A stretch of DNA of 64,000 bases from Asterias amurensis (GCF_032118995.1 NC_092668.1:10209501-10273500); one strand, 5' to 3'. Shown: positions 1 to 11,716, counted from the stretch's first letter. Numbers and translations are program-made. The notes: generated by a model from the sequence alone, not told the origin.

Positions 1-216
1 GTTAGTCAAAGAGGTAAAAGGATAACCGACCCGTGCAATTTCAAGGCATGTTTGTGTGGATCATTTCTACTTTTACCATATCTTTCCGCAACGATATGAA
101 TTTTATAACAAATGGTAAAAACGCTTTTCATAGACCAACTCTTCCGATTCAAGGCAATGTATGTTCCTTCAAGAGGATTTTAGGGGACACTTCTGTACAA
201 GAGCAAAGATTTAGTT
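1..216. repeat. Partial arm of palindromic TTAA element (family T1)
   Basis: The segment matches the right arm of the palindromic element at 42608-42990: the same order of blocks around the tgtgtggatcat, ctacttttac and caaggcaatgt stretches. It is diverged and its left half lies outside the window. No coding content is seen. Confidence 0.7.
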
Positions 217-789
217 AAAGAACTGTTTTTTTTGTTGGTTTTTTTTTGGGGGGGGGGTAACCCTCTGCTCTATATCGGGACTGGTATTCATCACTGTGTC
301 ATTAACTATTGCATTCTTACAATTGTAAATGTTTCATCACAGTCAAACAAATATTTATTTTGCAAGTTTTCTTAACATTGTCAGGTTTTTTAATGATCAA
401 TGTTTAGTTGTAGATTCCTGTATCTGGTGGAGGGTAAATATATCAAAAAAGTGTAGGAAAGTTTTAATATTGTTTTAAGTTTTAAAGTTTTGTTTAGCCT
501 GACACAACACACTCTTTGATCTCAGGAAGAAGGTGTATTCCTAACTCAATAAACGCATAAGTTTTTTTTAATTCATTAATACTGGAGTAGTTCATTATCA
601 GGAAGTGTTGTAGGGATTGACTTGATATGAATCTTTTTAAAAGGCATTAACACAAATGTTGTCAGTTCCAGTCAAAGAAAAACACAGTCCATCCAATAAT
701 CAAAATAATAAGATTAGAGAGTGCTTACTGTTGAGTCAGCTGAGGAGGAAGGGGATTCATCCTGTTGTGTTGAAATTGCCTGTGATTAA
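217..789. other. Intergenic, no gene seen
   Basis: A T-rich run followed by a G-run lies at about 229-257. The rest is AT-rich sequence with only short chance reading frames. The last bases, TTAA at 786-789, are the target site of the next element. Confidence 0.6.
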
Positions 790-986
790 AGGAACACGTT
801 GCCTTGGATCGGTCGAGTTGGTTTTTGAAAAGCGTTTGTAACCGTTTTTTATAAAATGCATATGGGTAGAAAGATGTTGTAAAAGTAGAATACAATGATC
901 CACACAAACATGCCTCGAAATTGCGTGGTTTTCCTTTTACCTTGTCGACTAACACGTCAGCCATTTATGGGGGTCAAAATTTTGGG

Positions 987-1412
987 GTCCGCCCGATAGT
1001 CCGAAGGTCCGTTAGTCCGAAGGTGCAATAGTCCGAAGGTTCGATAGTCCGAACGCACAAATTTTCCATAAGAGGGGGTTCATTAGTCCGAAAATGTAAT
1101 AGAGTTCGTTAATCCGAACATATGATGCGATAGTCCGAAGGTTCATTAGTCCGAAGGTTCATCGATCCGAAGGTTTACTGGTCCGAAGGTTCGGTAGTCC
1201 GAATTTAAAAAAGGTTAGTTGGTCCGAAGGTTCGATAGTCCGAAACAAAAACGAGGTTCAACAGTCCGAAGGTTCGTTATTCCGAATCGACGATAAGGTT
1301 CGATAGTCCGAATCGACGACAAGGTTCGATAGTCCGAATCGACAATAAGGTTCGATAGTCCGAACTGACAATAAGGTTCGATAGTCCGAATCGATAATAA
1401 GGTTCGATTAAG
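987..1412 (+). repeat. Short-period satellite, forward block
   Basis: Tandem variants of gtccgaaggttcgata, period about 16-26 bp, with irregular spacers such as atcgacaataag. It lies inside the T1-large element and is the inverted counterpart of 1733-2090. Spurious small reading frames in this block are rejected. Confidence 0.85.
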
Positions 1413-1732
1413 GCTCGAAAGACGCACACCGTGGGGAAATTTAAATAAGAAGTTCATTTTGTTCATAGATATAAATTAAAATAACTGAAATAACTAGATC
1501 GGCCGCGTGTACATACACGGGTTCTGGCATGGGTCCCCCATTGGCCTATCTCCCCTGTTCACTTTCTGTGCGTTGCCGTGGTCACGTGACTTGTTGCCGT
1601 CGGCACGTGACATTTAGCGCGTCCAAAGCCTATCTCCCGTGTGCATTTTCTGCGCGTCAGCTTTCGAACGTGAAATCGTTACCGCGTCCATGGCGAACCA
1701 AAATAAATTCTACACAGGCAATGGCGCGTGTG

Positions 1733-2090
1733 TATTGTCGATTCGGACTATCGAACCTTATTGTCGATTCGGAATAATGAACCTTATTGTCGATTCGGAC
1801 TGTCGAACCTTATCGTCGATTCGGACTGTCGAACCTTATTGTCAATTCGGACTGTCGAACCTTATTGTCGATTCGGACTATCGAACCTGATTGTCAATTC
1901 GGACTACCGAACCTTCGGAATATTTAACCTTATCCTATTTTCGGACTAAAAGGCCATTCGGACTATCGAACCTTCGGACTGTCGGACCTTCGAACTATTG
2001 AACCTTCGGACTAACGAACCTTCGGACTAACGGACCTTCGAACTATTGAACCTTCGGACCATCGAACCTTCGGACTATCGAGCGGTAACC
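1733..2090 (-). repeat. Short-period satellite, inverted block
   Basis: Tandem variants of ttcggactatcgaacctt, which is the reverse complement of the unit at 987-1412. With that block it forms a nested palindrome several hundred bases long around a roughly 320-bp core. Confidence 0.85.
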
Positions 2091-2557
2091 AAAATTTTGA
2101 CTCTCATAAATGGCCGACCATGTTAGTTCGCACAGTAGAAGGAAAACCACGCAATTTCGCGGCAAACTTGTGTGGATCATTGTATTCTACTTTTAAAACA
2201 TCTTTCCAACCATATGCATTTTATAAAAACGGTTACAAACGCTTTTGTTTTGACCAACTTGTCCGATCCAAGGCAACGTGTTCCTTTAAGATAGGCAGTT
2301 TGTAAACCTAAGTGATTGTGCAAAACTTTTTCTAGGAAAAACCAAGCGTATAAACTATATAATAATAGTAACACGCTCTAAGCGCTCAGAGGAACAGAAG
2401 AATGATTATGTATGATGAATTGAACAGATATGTTTTAAGAAGAGTCTTGAAACTTGAGATAGTGGTGGCTCGTTTGATATGTAGAGGGAGATTGTTTCAT
2501 AAATGAGGTGCTGCAAACAGAAAACTAGTTGCTCTATCTTCTAGACGGTTACACACC

Positions 2558-2736
2558 TGTATTCCGACACCCCTATGTTCCGACACCCCTATATTCCGAC
2601 ATCCCTATATTCCGACACCCCTATATTCCGACACCCCTACACGTATGTTCCGACAACTGAATCTATATTCCGACACACCTATGTTCCGACACCCCTATAT
2701 TCCGGCACGCCTATGTTCCGACACCCCTATGTTCAG
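2558..2736 (+). repeat. 16-bp minisatellite
   Basis: About eleven tandem, slightly diverged copies of a 16-bp unit close to acccctatattccgac. The open frame across it is a by-product of the repeat. Confidence 0.85.
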
Positions 2737-2739
2737 ACA

Positions 2740-4129
2740 AGTTGTTTTCACACATTATTACTCAGTTGATCAATAACAAAAACACAACTTGTTTTACGCC
2801 AGGTTTCCCAGTAAATTTCGGCCGGGATTAGGTTTGAACACTCATAAGATTAATTTGTACTGTTTTAAAAAGTGATGGAATCATGCATGCATTTAATTTT
2901 TGTGTGGTTTATACACATGAGTATGGCTCCTCGAGGTAGCTGGCAATAAAATACTCGGTACTTTGCTATTGTTAGGTGGTGTCTGTGTTGATAACATTTC
3001 ATGAGCCTTCAATTTATAAAAATAATAAAGGCAATGCTGTAAAATGGTGAAAGTGGCATACAGCGCTTGTGACGTATGTGCAATGAGAAAATAGTGTGAA
3101 CATCAATGTTAACAGATTTGGTCGACTGTTAAGTTAACTTGGAAATTGCTTGCTTGAAATATATATCTCAACAATTTGAGGCAAAGACAGACAAAGTGGC
3201 CTCTGTTGATGAAGAAAAACTTATTAGCACTACTAAGTCTGTATAAATATATAACCTTCCCGTATACTAGCTCACTCGGACCTGTTTAGCAGATGCTTTA
3301 TTGTGTGAACTGTGCATGGCTATCCGTTTCACTGCATGATATAATTTACAAATTCTCTAAATATTCAAATTATAAAACTTTATAATTTAAAGTTTGATTA
3401 AAATGAAAATGCCATTGTGGCACATTTGCTCCATAATCAAAACCAAGGCCAAGGCGGTGGCTGGGGCTGATAGAGCCTATGGCTGAGGGTTGCTGTGGCT
3501 GTGAGGCATATTGGCTGTGGTGTGGCTAAGGCTGTGGCTGAGCCCTTACCAAAATTTCCAATTCATTTCCAATTGAATATTTCAGTTGGAACCAATTGGA
3601 TATGTTCATTGGATATTGGCACAAACCAATTGGAACCAATTGGAAATAATTTGAAAAATCTCACGCATAGCTGGCCTCTGGACTTGGCATCTCTGGAAGA
3701 GAAAAGCGCGCCATTCCATACGAAACCGGAAATGGCCACCTCGAATTGCCGTGTCTAATCCATCTTTGCGTTTACACTTGTATTTGAATCCACATTGCCG
3801 GGACCTTAATCCACCTACTTGTAATTGGCCTACTTGTCAAGAGGACTACTGATCATTTGGTCCCTTTTAGTAAGCATAATTCAGCTGATGCTCATTTTGT
3901 ATTGTCATCGATCCATGGATGAAGAGATGTCATGGAGGTGTTCGTCAATATTAACGGATTTGAAAAAAAGTAGGCTATGAATGCTGTTATTATCTCGATG
4001 AGGTGACAAAACACATAAATGGAAGTAGGTCGGTTGAAATTACCTAATAACAGAAAAGCGAGTTGTTTACAGTGGACGCTTGGTGCTTGGAGCTGTTACA
4101 CAACCATTTTGTTGCACAGGCCTGACAAG
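2740..4129. repeat. Non-coding upstream region of gene A with GGCTGW minisatellite and local duplication
   Basis: 2740-3430 is AT-rich with nothing recognised. 3440-3550 carries ggctgtggctgag-type repeats. 3565-3740, including an aaccaattgga palindrome, recurs at about 4750-4865 around the shared stretch tctcacgcatagctggcc. 3830-3930 recurs at about 5540-5640. This is a patchwork of local duplications. No promoter motif is clear enough to call. Confidence 0.55.
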
Positions 4130-4195
4130 ATGTTGAAGACGCCGATATTGGTGATGTTGCTGGGATATGTCGCTCAGGCGGCTGTTATGCAAGCA
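4130..4195 (+). CDS. Gene A exon 1: signal peptide
   Basis: Twenty-two codons starting MLKTPILVMLLGYVAQ, a typical signal peptide with a short basic start, a hydrophobic core and small residues (AQAA) near the likely cleavage site. The ATG and the bases around it (ctgacaagatgtt) are conserved in the gene B copy at 20086, which supports this start. The donor at 4196 is GTAAAA; the exon ends in phase 0. No upstream promoter element is recognised. The upstream in-frame methionine at 4019 is not conserved in the other copy and is less likely. Confidence 0.65.
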
Positions 4196-4379
4196 GTAAA
4201 AGTGTTTTGTTCTTGTAGTTTTAACTGATTTACCTCTCATATGCACCTTACTTTCTCTTCATCAAACATTATTGCTTTAAATGTTTTGTTTGTACGCCCT
4301 GGCTGGCCTCGCCCCCATGGGTTTTGACATGGTCCCATATTGGTGTGTGTGAGTGTGTTGGCGGGCAAGTATGAAATAC

Positions 4380-5100
4380 AAAGCAAGAACAGAGGTACTT
4401 AAAACACTATGTTTATTTAAAATGCAAAAGACAAAGGTAGTAAGTTACACAGTGGTTAAGGCATATTGGATGTGGCTGAGGCAGTGGTTGAGAGTGTTGC
4501 TGAGGCTGTGGCTGAGGCTCTGGCTGTGGCTAAGGCTGTGGCTGATGGAGGCTCTGGCTGAGGTTGGCTTTTGCTGTGGCTGCGGCTGAGGCTTATTGGC
4601 AGTGACTGAGAGTGTGGCTGAGGCTGATGTGGCTGACCGAGGCTATGGCTGATCGAGGCTGTGGCTTAGTGTGACATGTGGTTGTTGCTTTGGCTGAAAC
4701 AGCTGTGTTTGAGGCTGCCGAGGCTATGGCTGAGTGCGGCTGAGGCGCTTTATATCGGAACCAATTGGAAACAATTTGAATAATCTCACGCATAGCTGGC
4801 CTCTGGACTTGGCATCTCTGGAAGAGAAAAGCGCGCCATTCCTTACGAAACCGGAAATGGCCATGTGGCTGTGTTTGAGGCTGCCGAGGCTATGGCTGAG
4901 TGCGGCTGAGGCGCTTTTTAGGCAGTGGTTGTGCGAGAGTGTTGAGGCAGTGGCTTTTGATCATCGTGTGTGTTGAGCCAGAATAAGTCCATAGCAACAC
5001 AGCCATACCCATATAGCCACAGCTGCCATAAATAGAACTCCTTTCAACTTATCGGGTTGAAATCCTTTGTAAAACAAGAGTTTGAATGGAAACAACATGG
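4380..5100 (+). repeat. Duplicated block with GGCTGW minisatellite, left copy
   Basis: Contains ggtacttaaaacactatg, then long ggctgaggctgtggctg-type arrays (4440-4740, 4865-4970), then a unique tail with catacccatatagccacagc. The same order recurs at about 8160-8730 in the same orientation. The RTE-like LINE lies between the two copies. Confidence 0.75.
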
Positions 5101-5629
5101 CTCCCCACTTTTTCCCAAGCATGTATTGTTAGCACCCTACAGCACACCCTCCCAGTATATCACAAGCTTTGGTTGTCAAAGGTTGCATCATTCACAGTAT
5201 AACCATGGAGGTAGTCCATGGTATAACCATGGTTAAAGTGTAGAACTCATATGTCATTAAAGTACACTAGCATTTACATCAATGGAAGAAGAAAGGATTG
5301 GATAAATTTATGTTTGTCAAAAATGCATCAAAGCCCCTGCGCTGTTGTTCACCCATCTTCCACAATGCAACACAGCTTGTGGCTGGGTGTGGGCCCTTTG
5401 CGGAACTCGCACTTTATTCACCCACAGCTGTTTCACGACCGCGGCAAGCGAGTCTGTGTCATTGATATAGCGCATTCGAACTCCTTCTTTTCGTTCCTCT
5501 TCGGTTCATCTTTGTTCTTCTGTCTGGAAAGTTCAGATTGGCCTACTTGTAAAGAGGACTACTGATCATTTCGTCCCTTTTAGCAAGCATTATTCAGCTG
5601 CTGCTCATATTTTGTACTGGTAATCGTTT
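5101..5629. other. Intron sequence, no gene seen
   Basis: Part of gene A intron 1. 5215-5350 (ggtataaccatgg region) has a diverged copy at about 8375-8525. The open frame around 5251-5565 has no recognisable domain and overlaps these repeats. Confidence 0.5.
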
Positions 5630-8110
5630 CATGGAAGACGAATTGCCATGCCTGACGATGCACTGCCCCCGCGGGGTTGTCCTCTCTCTTGCAGCTGCGA
5701 CTGTGGCTGAGAAGTTGGATTCTTGCATGGCAGTCTCTGACACAGTTGTTGTAGACATACGGGGAGGGGGCTGACACAGGGGTGGGGGCTGCTACTCGCA
5801 ATTTCCTCCTCTGCCTCTTCTGTTGCAGCAAGGAATTAGTGCGCCTCTCTTCAGCTTGGTGGACCCCTGTGGCAACTGTCTGCCTCCAGGCGCTGCGTTC
5901 TTGAGCAGCTTCCTCCCAGCTGTTGGGGTCTATGCCTGCTTGCCTCATGAAAGTGCGCCATATCGGATTGCTCTTGGCAGCCGATGGGCGTCCATCCTGT
6001 GGACGCGACTGAGCCATCTGAGGCGGCGCTGGCTCAACATGGCGAACATGCTGGTTGAGTGGGCACGTTCTAGGACTTCAGTGTTTGGAACTTTCTCTTG
6101 CCATGTAATACCCAAGATGCCGCGTAGGCAGTGCAGGTGGAAGCTGTTCAGCCGTTTTTCTTGTTTGATGTAGGTGGTCCAGGACTCACTGCCGTATTAA
6201 ATTTAAGGATGATGTCACGAATCGGTAAAGTGTACAGCGTAAACCACTGCGGGCGGAGTACCGACCCCTGTGGCACAGAGTAGTTCAAAACAACAGGGTC
6301 GGATATCGCAGTGCCAATACATACATGCTGAGTCTACTGTGGAGATACGATTTGCACCATACTAGGGCTGTGTCATCTATGCCTAGGTGATTCTGGAGCC
6401 GACAGAGAAGGATGTTATGATCAACAGTGTCAAAAGCAGCACTCAAGTCTAGCAGGACTAGTGCTGTAAGGTTACCATTGTCCATTGCAGAGAGAATATC
6501 ATTCCTCACACGGACTAGTGCAGCCTCGGTCCCATGGAAAGGCTTGTATGCTGACTGGAACACGTCGGACAGGTTGAAAGTATGAATGTGATCAGAAATA
6601 CGTGATGTATGAATGTGATCAGAAATACGTGATGACACTACTCGTTTGATGACTTTTCCAAGATATTTCAAGTTTGCAACCGGTCTGTAGTTTTTGAATA
6701 TCTCCTTGTCCAGGTTTGGTTTCTTGATGAGAGGCCTGATGTAGGAAACTTTGAGGCTATCGGGGAAACAACCGGAACTGAGAGATTCGTTTACAAGCTT
6801 AGTGATGTAGGGTACAAATATATCAATGTTTTGCTTTATCATGGATGTTGATACAGGAGGTCATGGAGATATGGCAGGAGAGAGGGTTTCCCAAGTTTAA
6901 TGACATCAGGTGTTATCCCATCATCAGCACCCGGGGCCTTGCCGCATTTGAGGCTCTCAATGGCTTTGCCAAGCTCCTCTTGAGTAGGTTCCATATCGAG
7001 CTCCTTCGTCACAGGCAGGCTTGCGATGCCGTTCAGAGCCTCCTCCGACACTGTGTTTTCTGTTGCATATAACTCCATGTAGTGCTCAGCCCATCTTTCC
7101 ATCTGTTTGCTGCTGTCGGTGATGACTTCAGGATTTGAGAGGTGCTGTTTTTATAATGGAGGGTCCTGTGGCTTGTTTGATTCCCTCGTACATGCCCATG
7201 ATGCCACCTGTGTCGGAGACAACCTGTATGGTGGAGGAAAGTTTGAGCCAATAGTTGTTTGTGCAGCATCATGCGGTTTGCTGGGCCTTGCTCCTAGCTT
7301 TTCTTAGATTCTCAAGATTCCTGGGCGATGGATTCTCTTTGAACTTGAGAAAGACGTAGCGCTTGGCCTCTATAACCTGCTCCATCTCCGCTGCATTTGC
7401 CTCAAACCAGTCTACGTTCTTCCTCACTTTTTTGCCGTATGCTGCGAGGGCTTTGTTGTAAATGGTGTCACGCAGACAGTTCCACTTGTCCGCAGCACTT
7501 TGCTGATTGGAAGAGGAGAGTGCTTGATCAAGAGAGGTGAGGAAGAGCTTGGTGATATTTGGGTCTTTGGAGCGGCTGGCGTTGATCTTGGGCCGTGCCT
7601 TCGGCTTGGCGTGGTGGATCTGCCTCGGCTGTAGCTTGACCTTACTAAGAATGAGGGAGTGATCCGTGTCACAGTCTGCACTGTGAAAGGTGCGGGTGAA
7701 GCGGATGGAGCTGAGTGCCTCTCTTCTAGTAATGATGAGATCAAGCTGGTGCCAGCGCTTAGATCTTGGATGTCTCCAGGAGACCCTGTGCAGTGGCTTG
7801 GTCTGGTGTTGGTAATGCAGAGCTGATGGTAGCAGCACACATTCTAGCAGTCTCTTCCCATTTTCATTCATGCTCACCACTCCAAAGTGTCCAAGGCAGT
7901 CTGGCCAGGATTCATGGTCGACACCAACCCTAGCATTGAAATACCCCAGGAGGAACAGGTGCTCGTTCTTTGGGATTGTGCTGATGGCCATGTCAAGCTC
8001 CTCATAGAACTTGTCTTTGGACTCGGGGAAGAGCAGAGTGTTGGGGCATAAACGCTCAGCAGATTGGCTGTTCCGCTGCTGGTGGATAAGCTGATGGCGA
8101 AGATGCATTC
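5630..8110 (-). mobile_element. RTE-like LINE, degenerate, interrupted by an L2/CR1 fragment
   Basis: Read on the minus strand, 5' to 3'. About 8110-7270 encodes an APE-type endonuclease fragment with NARVGVDHESW, NENGKRLLE and a DHSLILSKV motif. 7102-6845 encodes the start of a reverse transcriptase (KCGKAPGADDGITPDVIK). A nested L2/CR1 piece occupies about 6842-6230. 6017-5640 encodes the usual C-terminal tail with SWEEAAQERSAWRQTV and a CHARIQLLSHSRSC zinc-finger-like motif. Frameshifts, stops and the missing RT core make it inactive. The clade is assigned from motif style only. Confidence 0.8.
6230..6842 (-). mobile_element. L2/CR1-like reverse transcriptase fragment nested in the RTE-like LINE
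   Basis: The minus-strand frame contains FPDSLKVSYIRPLIKK, NYRPVANL, FQSAYKPFHGTEAAL and LLDLSAAFDTVDH, the conserved RT blocks of L2/CR1 LINEs. A short internal duplication (RISDHIHTS twice) is seen at about 6590-6635. It sits where the RTE-like RT core should be, so it is a later insertion or replacement. It is truncated at both ends. Confidence 0.8.
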
Positions 8111-8159
8111 TGAGCCTCCTGTCGGTGGTACAGTTGTAGCAATTAGCGTGTTTTTTTTT

Positions 8160-8730
8160 CAAAGCAAGAACAAAGGTACTTAAAACACTATGTTTATTTA
8201 AAGTGCAAAAGACAAAAGTAGTAAGTTCCACAGTGGTTAAGGCATATTGGATGTGGCTGAGGCAGTGGCTGTGGCTGAGGTTGGCTTTGGTGTGGCTGTG
8301 GCTGACGTACATTGGCAGTGACTGAGAGTGTTGCTGAGGCCACGGTATAATCATGGAGGTAGAAATATTTCTGCCTCTATGGTATAACCATAATTAAGGT
8401 GTATAACTCATATGTCATTAAGTACATTTGCATAAGGAGTGTACATCCATGGAAGAAGGGAGGATTGAATAAATTTATATTTTGTTAGAAATTTTTCAAA
8501 GCCCCTGCACTGTTGTTTCCATCTTCCGAGGCTATGGCTGAGTGCGGTTGAGGCGCTTTATTGGCAGTGGTTGTGCGAGAGTGCCTAAGGCAGTGGCTTT
8601 TGATGATCGTGTGTGTTGAGCAGAATAAGTCCATAGAAACACAGCCATACCCATATAGCCACAGCTGCCATAAATAGAACTCCTTTCAACTTATCGGGTT
8701 GAAATCCTTTGTAAAATAAGAGTTTTTTTT
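8160..8730 (+). repeat. Duplicated block with GGCTGW minisatellite, right copy
   Basis: The direct counterpart of 4380-5100 with intervening deletions. It keeps the ggtacttaaaacactatg start, shorter ggctgtggctgagg arrays, the ggtataaccat block and the catacccatatagccacagc tail, and ends near a T-run at 8727-8740. Confidence 0.7.
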
Positions 8731-8765
8731 TTTTTTTTTTAATTATATAGAGACTTTTGTTTTAA

Positions 8766-9425
8766 ATGTTGTTTCCTCTGCTGATTTATCTTGAAGTATC
8801 ACCCATCTTATCCTTACTCCATTGGTTACCCATCGACATACGCCTTCAGTTCAAAATACTTCTACTCACCTTCAAGGCACTCCACGGTGCTGCCCCCATC
8901 TCATCACATATCTCCTTCATAACAACACTCCCAACCCGCTCCCTTCGCTCACAACACCAACATCTCCTTCATATTCCAAGATTAATAATAATAATAATAA
9001 TGACCCGTTTTTATATAGTGCTTTTCACACCCGGTGGGCGTCCCAAAGTGCTTCACATTATTACCCCTGGTCACTGGGCCTTAAATCACTCCTTAAACCA
9101 TCTCAACTCCCTGGTGTGGAGTATGCAGCCTGTGCAACATCAATTTACCACTGGGTGGAGAGAAGCAATTATAGTTAAGTGTCTTGCTCAGGGACACAAG
9201 TGTCACGACCGAGATTCGAACCCACACTCTGATGAACAGAAGCACCAGAGCTTGAGTTCGGTGCTCTTATTCGCTCGGCCACGACAAACAATACTACGGA
9301 AACCAGTCATTTAGCATAACTGCTCCCACATGATGGAACAATCTTCCACATTACATTCATTCAAACACCTCTTTTAAAACATACAACATTGCCCTGAAAA
9401 CCCGCCTTTTCTTTATACAGCACTA
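8766..9425 (+). mobile_element. L2/CR1-like LINE 3' end, split by a SINE
   Basis: The plus-strand frame has ILSLLHWLPIDIRLQFK and LLTFKALHGAAP, the conserved C-terminal region of L2/CR1 reverse transcriptases, at 8790-8985. After the SINE insertion it resumes at about 9300 with bases coding the usual tail (dispersed NNLP and K-rich LKTRLF-like end). It is 5'-truncated and inactive. Confidence 0.75.
8985..9292 (-). mobile_element. tRNA-derived SINE inserted in the L2/CR1 fragment
   Basis: On the minus strand it starts gtcgtggccgagcgaataag, a tRNA-like box A region, followed by a box B match gggttcgaatc at about 9210-9220. It also carries the ctgagcaagacactta stretch typical of V/Deu-type SINE tails and ends in an (ATT)n tail at 8985-9000. 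It interrupts the LINE frame around it. Confidence 0.75.
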
Positions 9426-10100
9426 AACAATTCAGTCAATTGTACATAATTTAAAAGGTTGTTTATTTGAGTAATTTGTAAAGTGCTGAGAGATAACTTT
9501 ATACCAGGCGCTATAAATCGCATAGTTATTATTATTTCAATATTGACATTTTAAAACACCCTTTAAACATCCGCTCAGCTCCCCCTTCCACTCCCCTGTA
9601 GAAACACTTTTTACAGCACCAACAAATAATATAGGTATTGTTTCCTTACTAACACTGTTCAATTTGTCTCATGTGTTTGGTTTTACAGCCTGTTACAACA
9701 AATTCTTTGAGCTCTGTTGTCTTGCATGGAGGAAGTTGAATTACTGACACAATCAACTCATTATTTTAATCATTTTCCGCTAAAGTTTCATATTGGTGAA
9801 GGTTTAAGATTAAGTATTAATTGGCAAATTTCTATAAGTATCATGTGTTAAATGATTTTAAAATAATTTAACTTTCCCGCATACTCTTCAATAAAGTGAT
9901 ACATTCTATGACAAATTGACACGTTCTTCAATAATATTGACATGTATAAGATATTGACATGCAATCCACATAGTCAGGAATCTAACTGACATTGATGAAG
10001 AATTGCATTATTCTATGTTATATATTTATCAGTAAAGTTTTAACTCATTATCGGTAAAGGTTTGGGATTAATTACCAATCAGAATCAGAATGATCCAATA
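9426..10100. other. Gene A intron 1, no gene seen
   Basis: AT-rich sequence. The stretch around 9990-10100 (cagtaaagttttaactcat and flanks) recurs in diverged form at about 14170-14290, next to a second copy of the adjoining palindromic element, so an old duplication spans gene A. Confidence 0.5.
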
Positions 10101-10109
10101 GATTCCTCA

Positions 10110-10285
10110 CTTTGGTGGATGAAAAACTGGGGGACCGTCGGGGACTTTCGGGGACGCTTGATGGCAGCAGACTTGCAAGGTTAAACCCATTGTTCTTGGT
10201 ACGTGCACGTGCTCAGAGCTACACAACCAATGACAATTTACCTTGTATAGTAAGTCTGCTGCCACCTAGTGTTCCAAACTACATA
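10110..10285. mobile_element. Palindromic MITE (family T3)
   Basis: Inverted ends gatggcagcagactt (about 10160) and aagtctgctgccacc (about 10253-10267). A related copy lies at 14310-14445 in the intergenic region. No coding capacity. Confidence 0.6.
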
Positions 10286-10296
10286 CTACAAACTAA

Positions 10297-10724
10297 ACTA
10301 CATAAGCTATAACTTTGACTATATATACATCATATGAAAGGGCTTTACGTACTTTACAGAAATGGATATGTTTGTGAACTTTCGTTGACCTTTTGACCTG
10401 TTTAAACCGGAAGTGACTGTGAAATGATTTGAAAGGGCGTTGTTTGTTGCCTTTTAGGTTGAAATATACATCCTTTGATGCTTTACCATCACAGCATACA
10501 AGTCTGGCAAAGGTCTGGTTTAAAACAAATATTACCGATGACGTCACCAAACATACACTTTTACTAGATGACGTAATCATGTTGTTTTGAAAGTTTTTGC
10601 AATTTGAATCATTTATTACAAATCTTGAGAACAAAGCAAGGTGTAATATTTGTTTTTTAATCCAGGCTTTTACTCCCGGAAACCGAACACCTTGAGTTTG
10701 TTCACAAACTCTCAATCTCTAGTT
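10297..10724. repeat. Direct repeat, copy 1 of 2
   Basis: About 425 bp that recur at 11292-11716 with near identity; a 130-residue open frame on the minus strand is the same in both. It begins aaactacataagctat and ends ctctagtt. The protein has no recognised domain. The two copies flank 570 bp of unrelated sequence, so this could be an LTR pair of a very small element or a recent local duplication. Confidence 0.8.
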
Positions 10725-11291
10725 CTTCATACGTCTTCTTCTTCTTCTTCTCAGCGTCCCTTGTCCACTAACAAAAGCGCCTTTTCCAAACTCGTATGAA
10801 CTTGAAACTTCACACATAGTTAGCGATTTATTAGGAGAAGAAACCGTGTGAGTTACGTCATGATGACGTCATCAATTCTTGAGATATGAATATTCAAAGT
10901 TTATTTATTCAAAAAATCATAACTTTTGATCTACATGAGGGATTCTTACAATCGAAACATCATCGTAATCGTCATTGAAAACTCTGTAAATGCCACACAG
11001 ACATAACCCCATTTTGATGTTGTCTTCCGGCTCAAAAGAGAGGTTGAACATTTCAAAATTCACGTCTTAAGAACAACGTAAATTCCCATTGGTATGTGCA
11101 TAAACATTGCACGTAGGCATACACACAACGTGTAGTGTATTAGCGGTGCAGCAGAGTCACGCCCCAGTGATCATCCATAGAGCGCGAAAAAGCTTCATGA
11201 AGAATAGTCTTCGTTCTAAGCGGCTAAAACATACATGCCCCTTACAGTCTTTTCTACAGTCGTCAATATTTCCTAAGTTCATATTTCCTAA
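10725..11291. other. Spacer between the two direct repeats
   Basis: Contains a cttcttcttcttctt microsatellite at 10733-10752 and otherwise unremarkable sequence. No frame with recognisable retroviral or transposase content. Confidence 0.5.
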
Positions 11292-11716
11292 ACTACATAA
11301 GCTATTTTGACAATCTATACATCATATGAAAGGGCTTTACGTACTTTACAGAAATGGATATGTTTGTGAACTTTCGTTGACCTTTTGACCTGTTTAAACC
11401 GGAAGTGACTGTGAAATGATTTGAAAGGGCGTTGTTTGTTGCCTTTTAGGTTGAAATATACATCCTTTGATGCTTTACCATCACAGCATACAAGTCTGGC
11501 AAAGGTCTGGTTTAAAACAAATATTACCGATGACGTCACCAAACATACACTTTTACTAGATGACGTAATCATGTTGTTTTGAAAGTTTTTGCAATTTGAA
11601 TCATTTATTACAAATCTTGAGAACAAAGCAAGGTGTAATATTTGTTTTTTAATCCAGGCTTTTACTCCCGGAAACCGAACACCTTGAGTTTGTTCACAAA
11701 CTCTCAATCTCTAGTT
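11292..11716. repeat. Direct repeat, copy 2 of 2
   Basis: Near-identical to 10297-10724, offset about 992 bp. It ends 72 bp upstream of gene A's 8-Cys exon, so one copy lies close to a splice acceptor. Confidence 0.8.

Larger units (their letters stand above)
790..2285. mobile_element. 1.5-kb palindromic TTAA-flanked element with internal inverted satellites (T1-large)
   Basis: The ends are inverted copies: it opens aggaacacgttgcc at 790 and closes ggcaacgtgttcct at 2285. TTAA lies directly outside on both sides (786-789 and 2286-2289). The outer arms (about 790-990 and 2090-2285) match the small palindromic element at 42608-42990 that also sits in TTAA. Between the arms lie two satellite blocks in opposite orientation around a CpG-rich core (about 1500-1735). 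A TTAA target is typical of piggyBac-like and Kolobok-like DNA transposons. No transposase is visible, so this is a non-autonomous element. Confidence 0.8.

Noticed and set aside
1215..1949. Small open frames in the satellite blocks
   Set aside because: They encode only translated satellite units (FGLSNLIVDSDYRT style) in several frames on both strands.
2575..2769. Pro/Tyr/Arg-rich frame over the 16-bp minisatellite
   Set aside because: Simple translation of a tandem repeat with no coding context.
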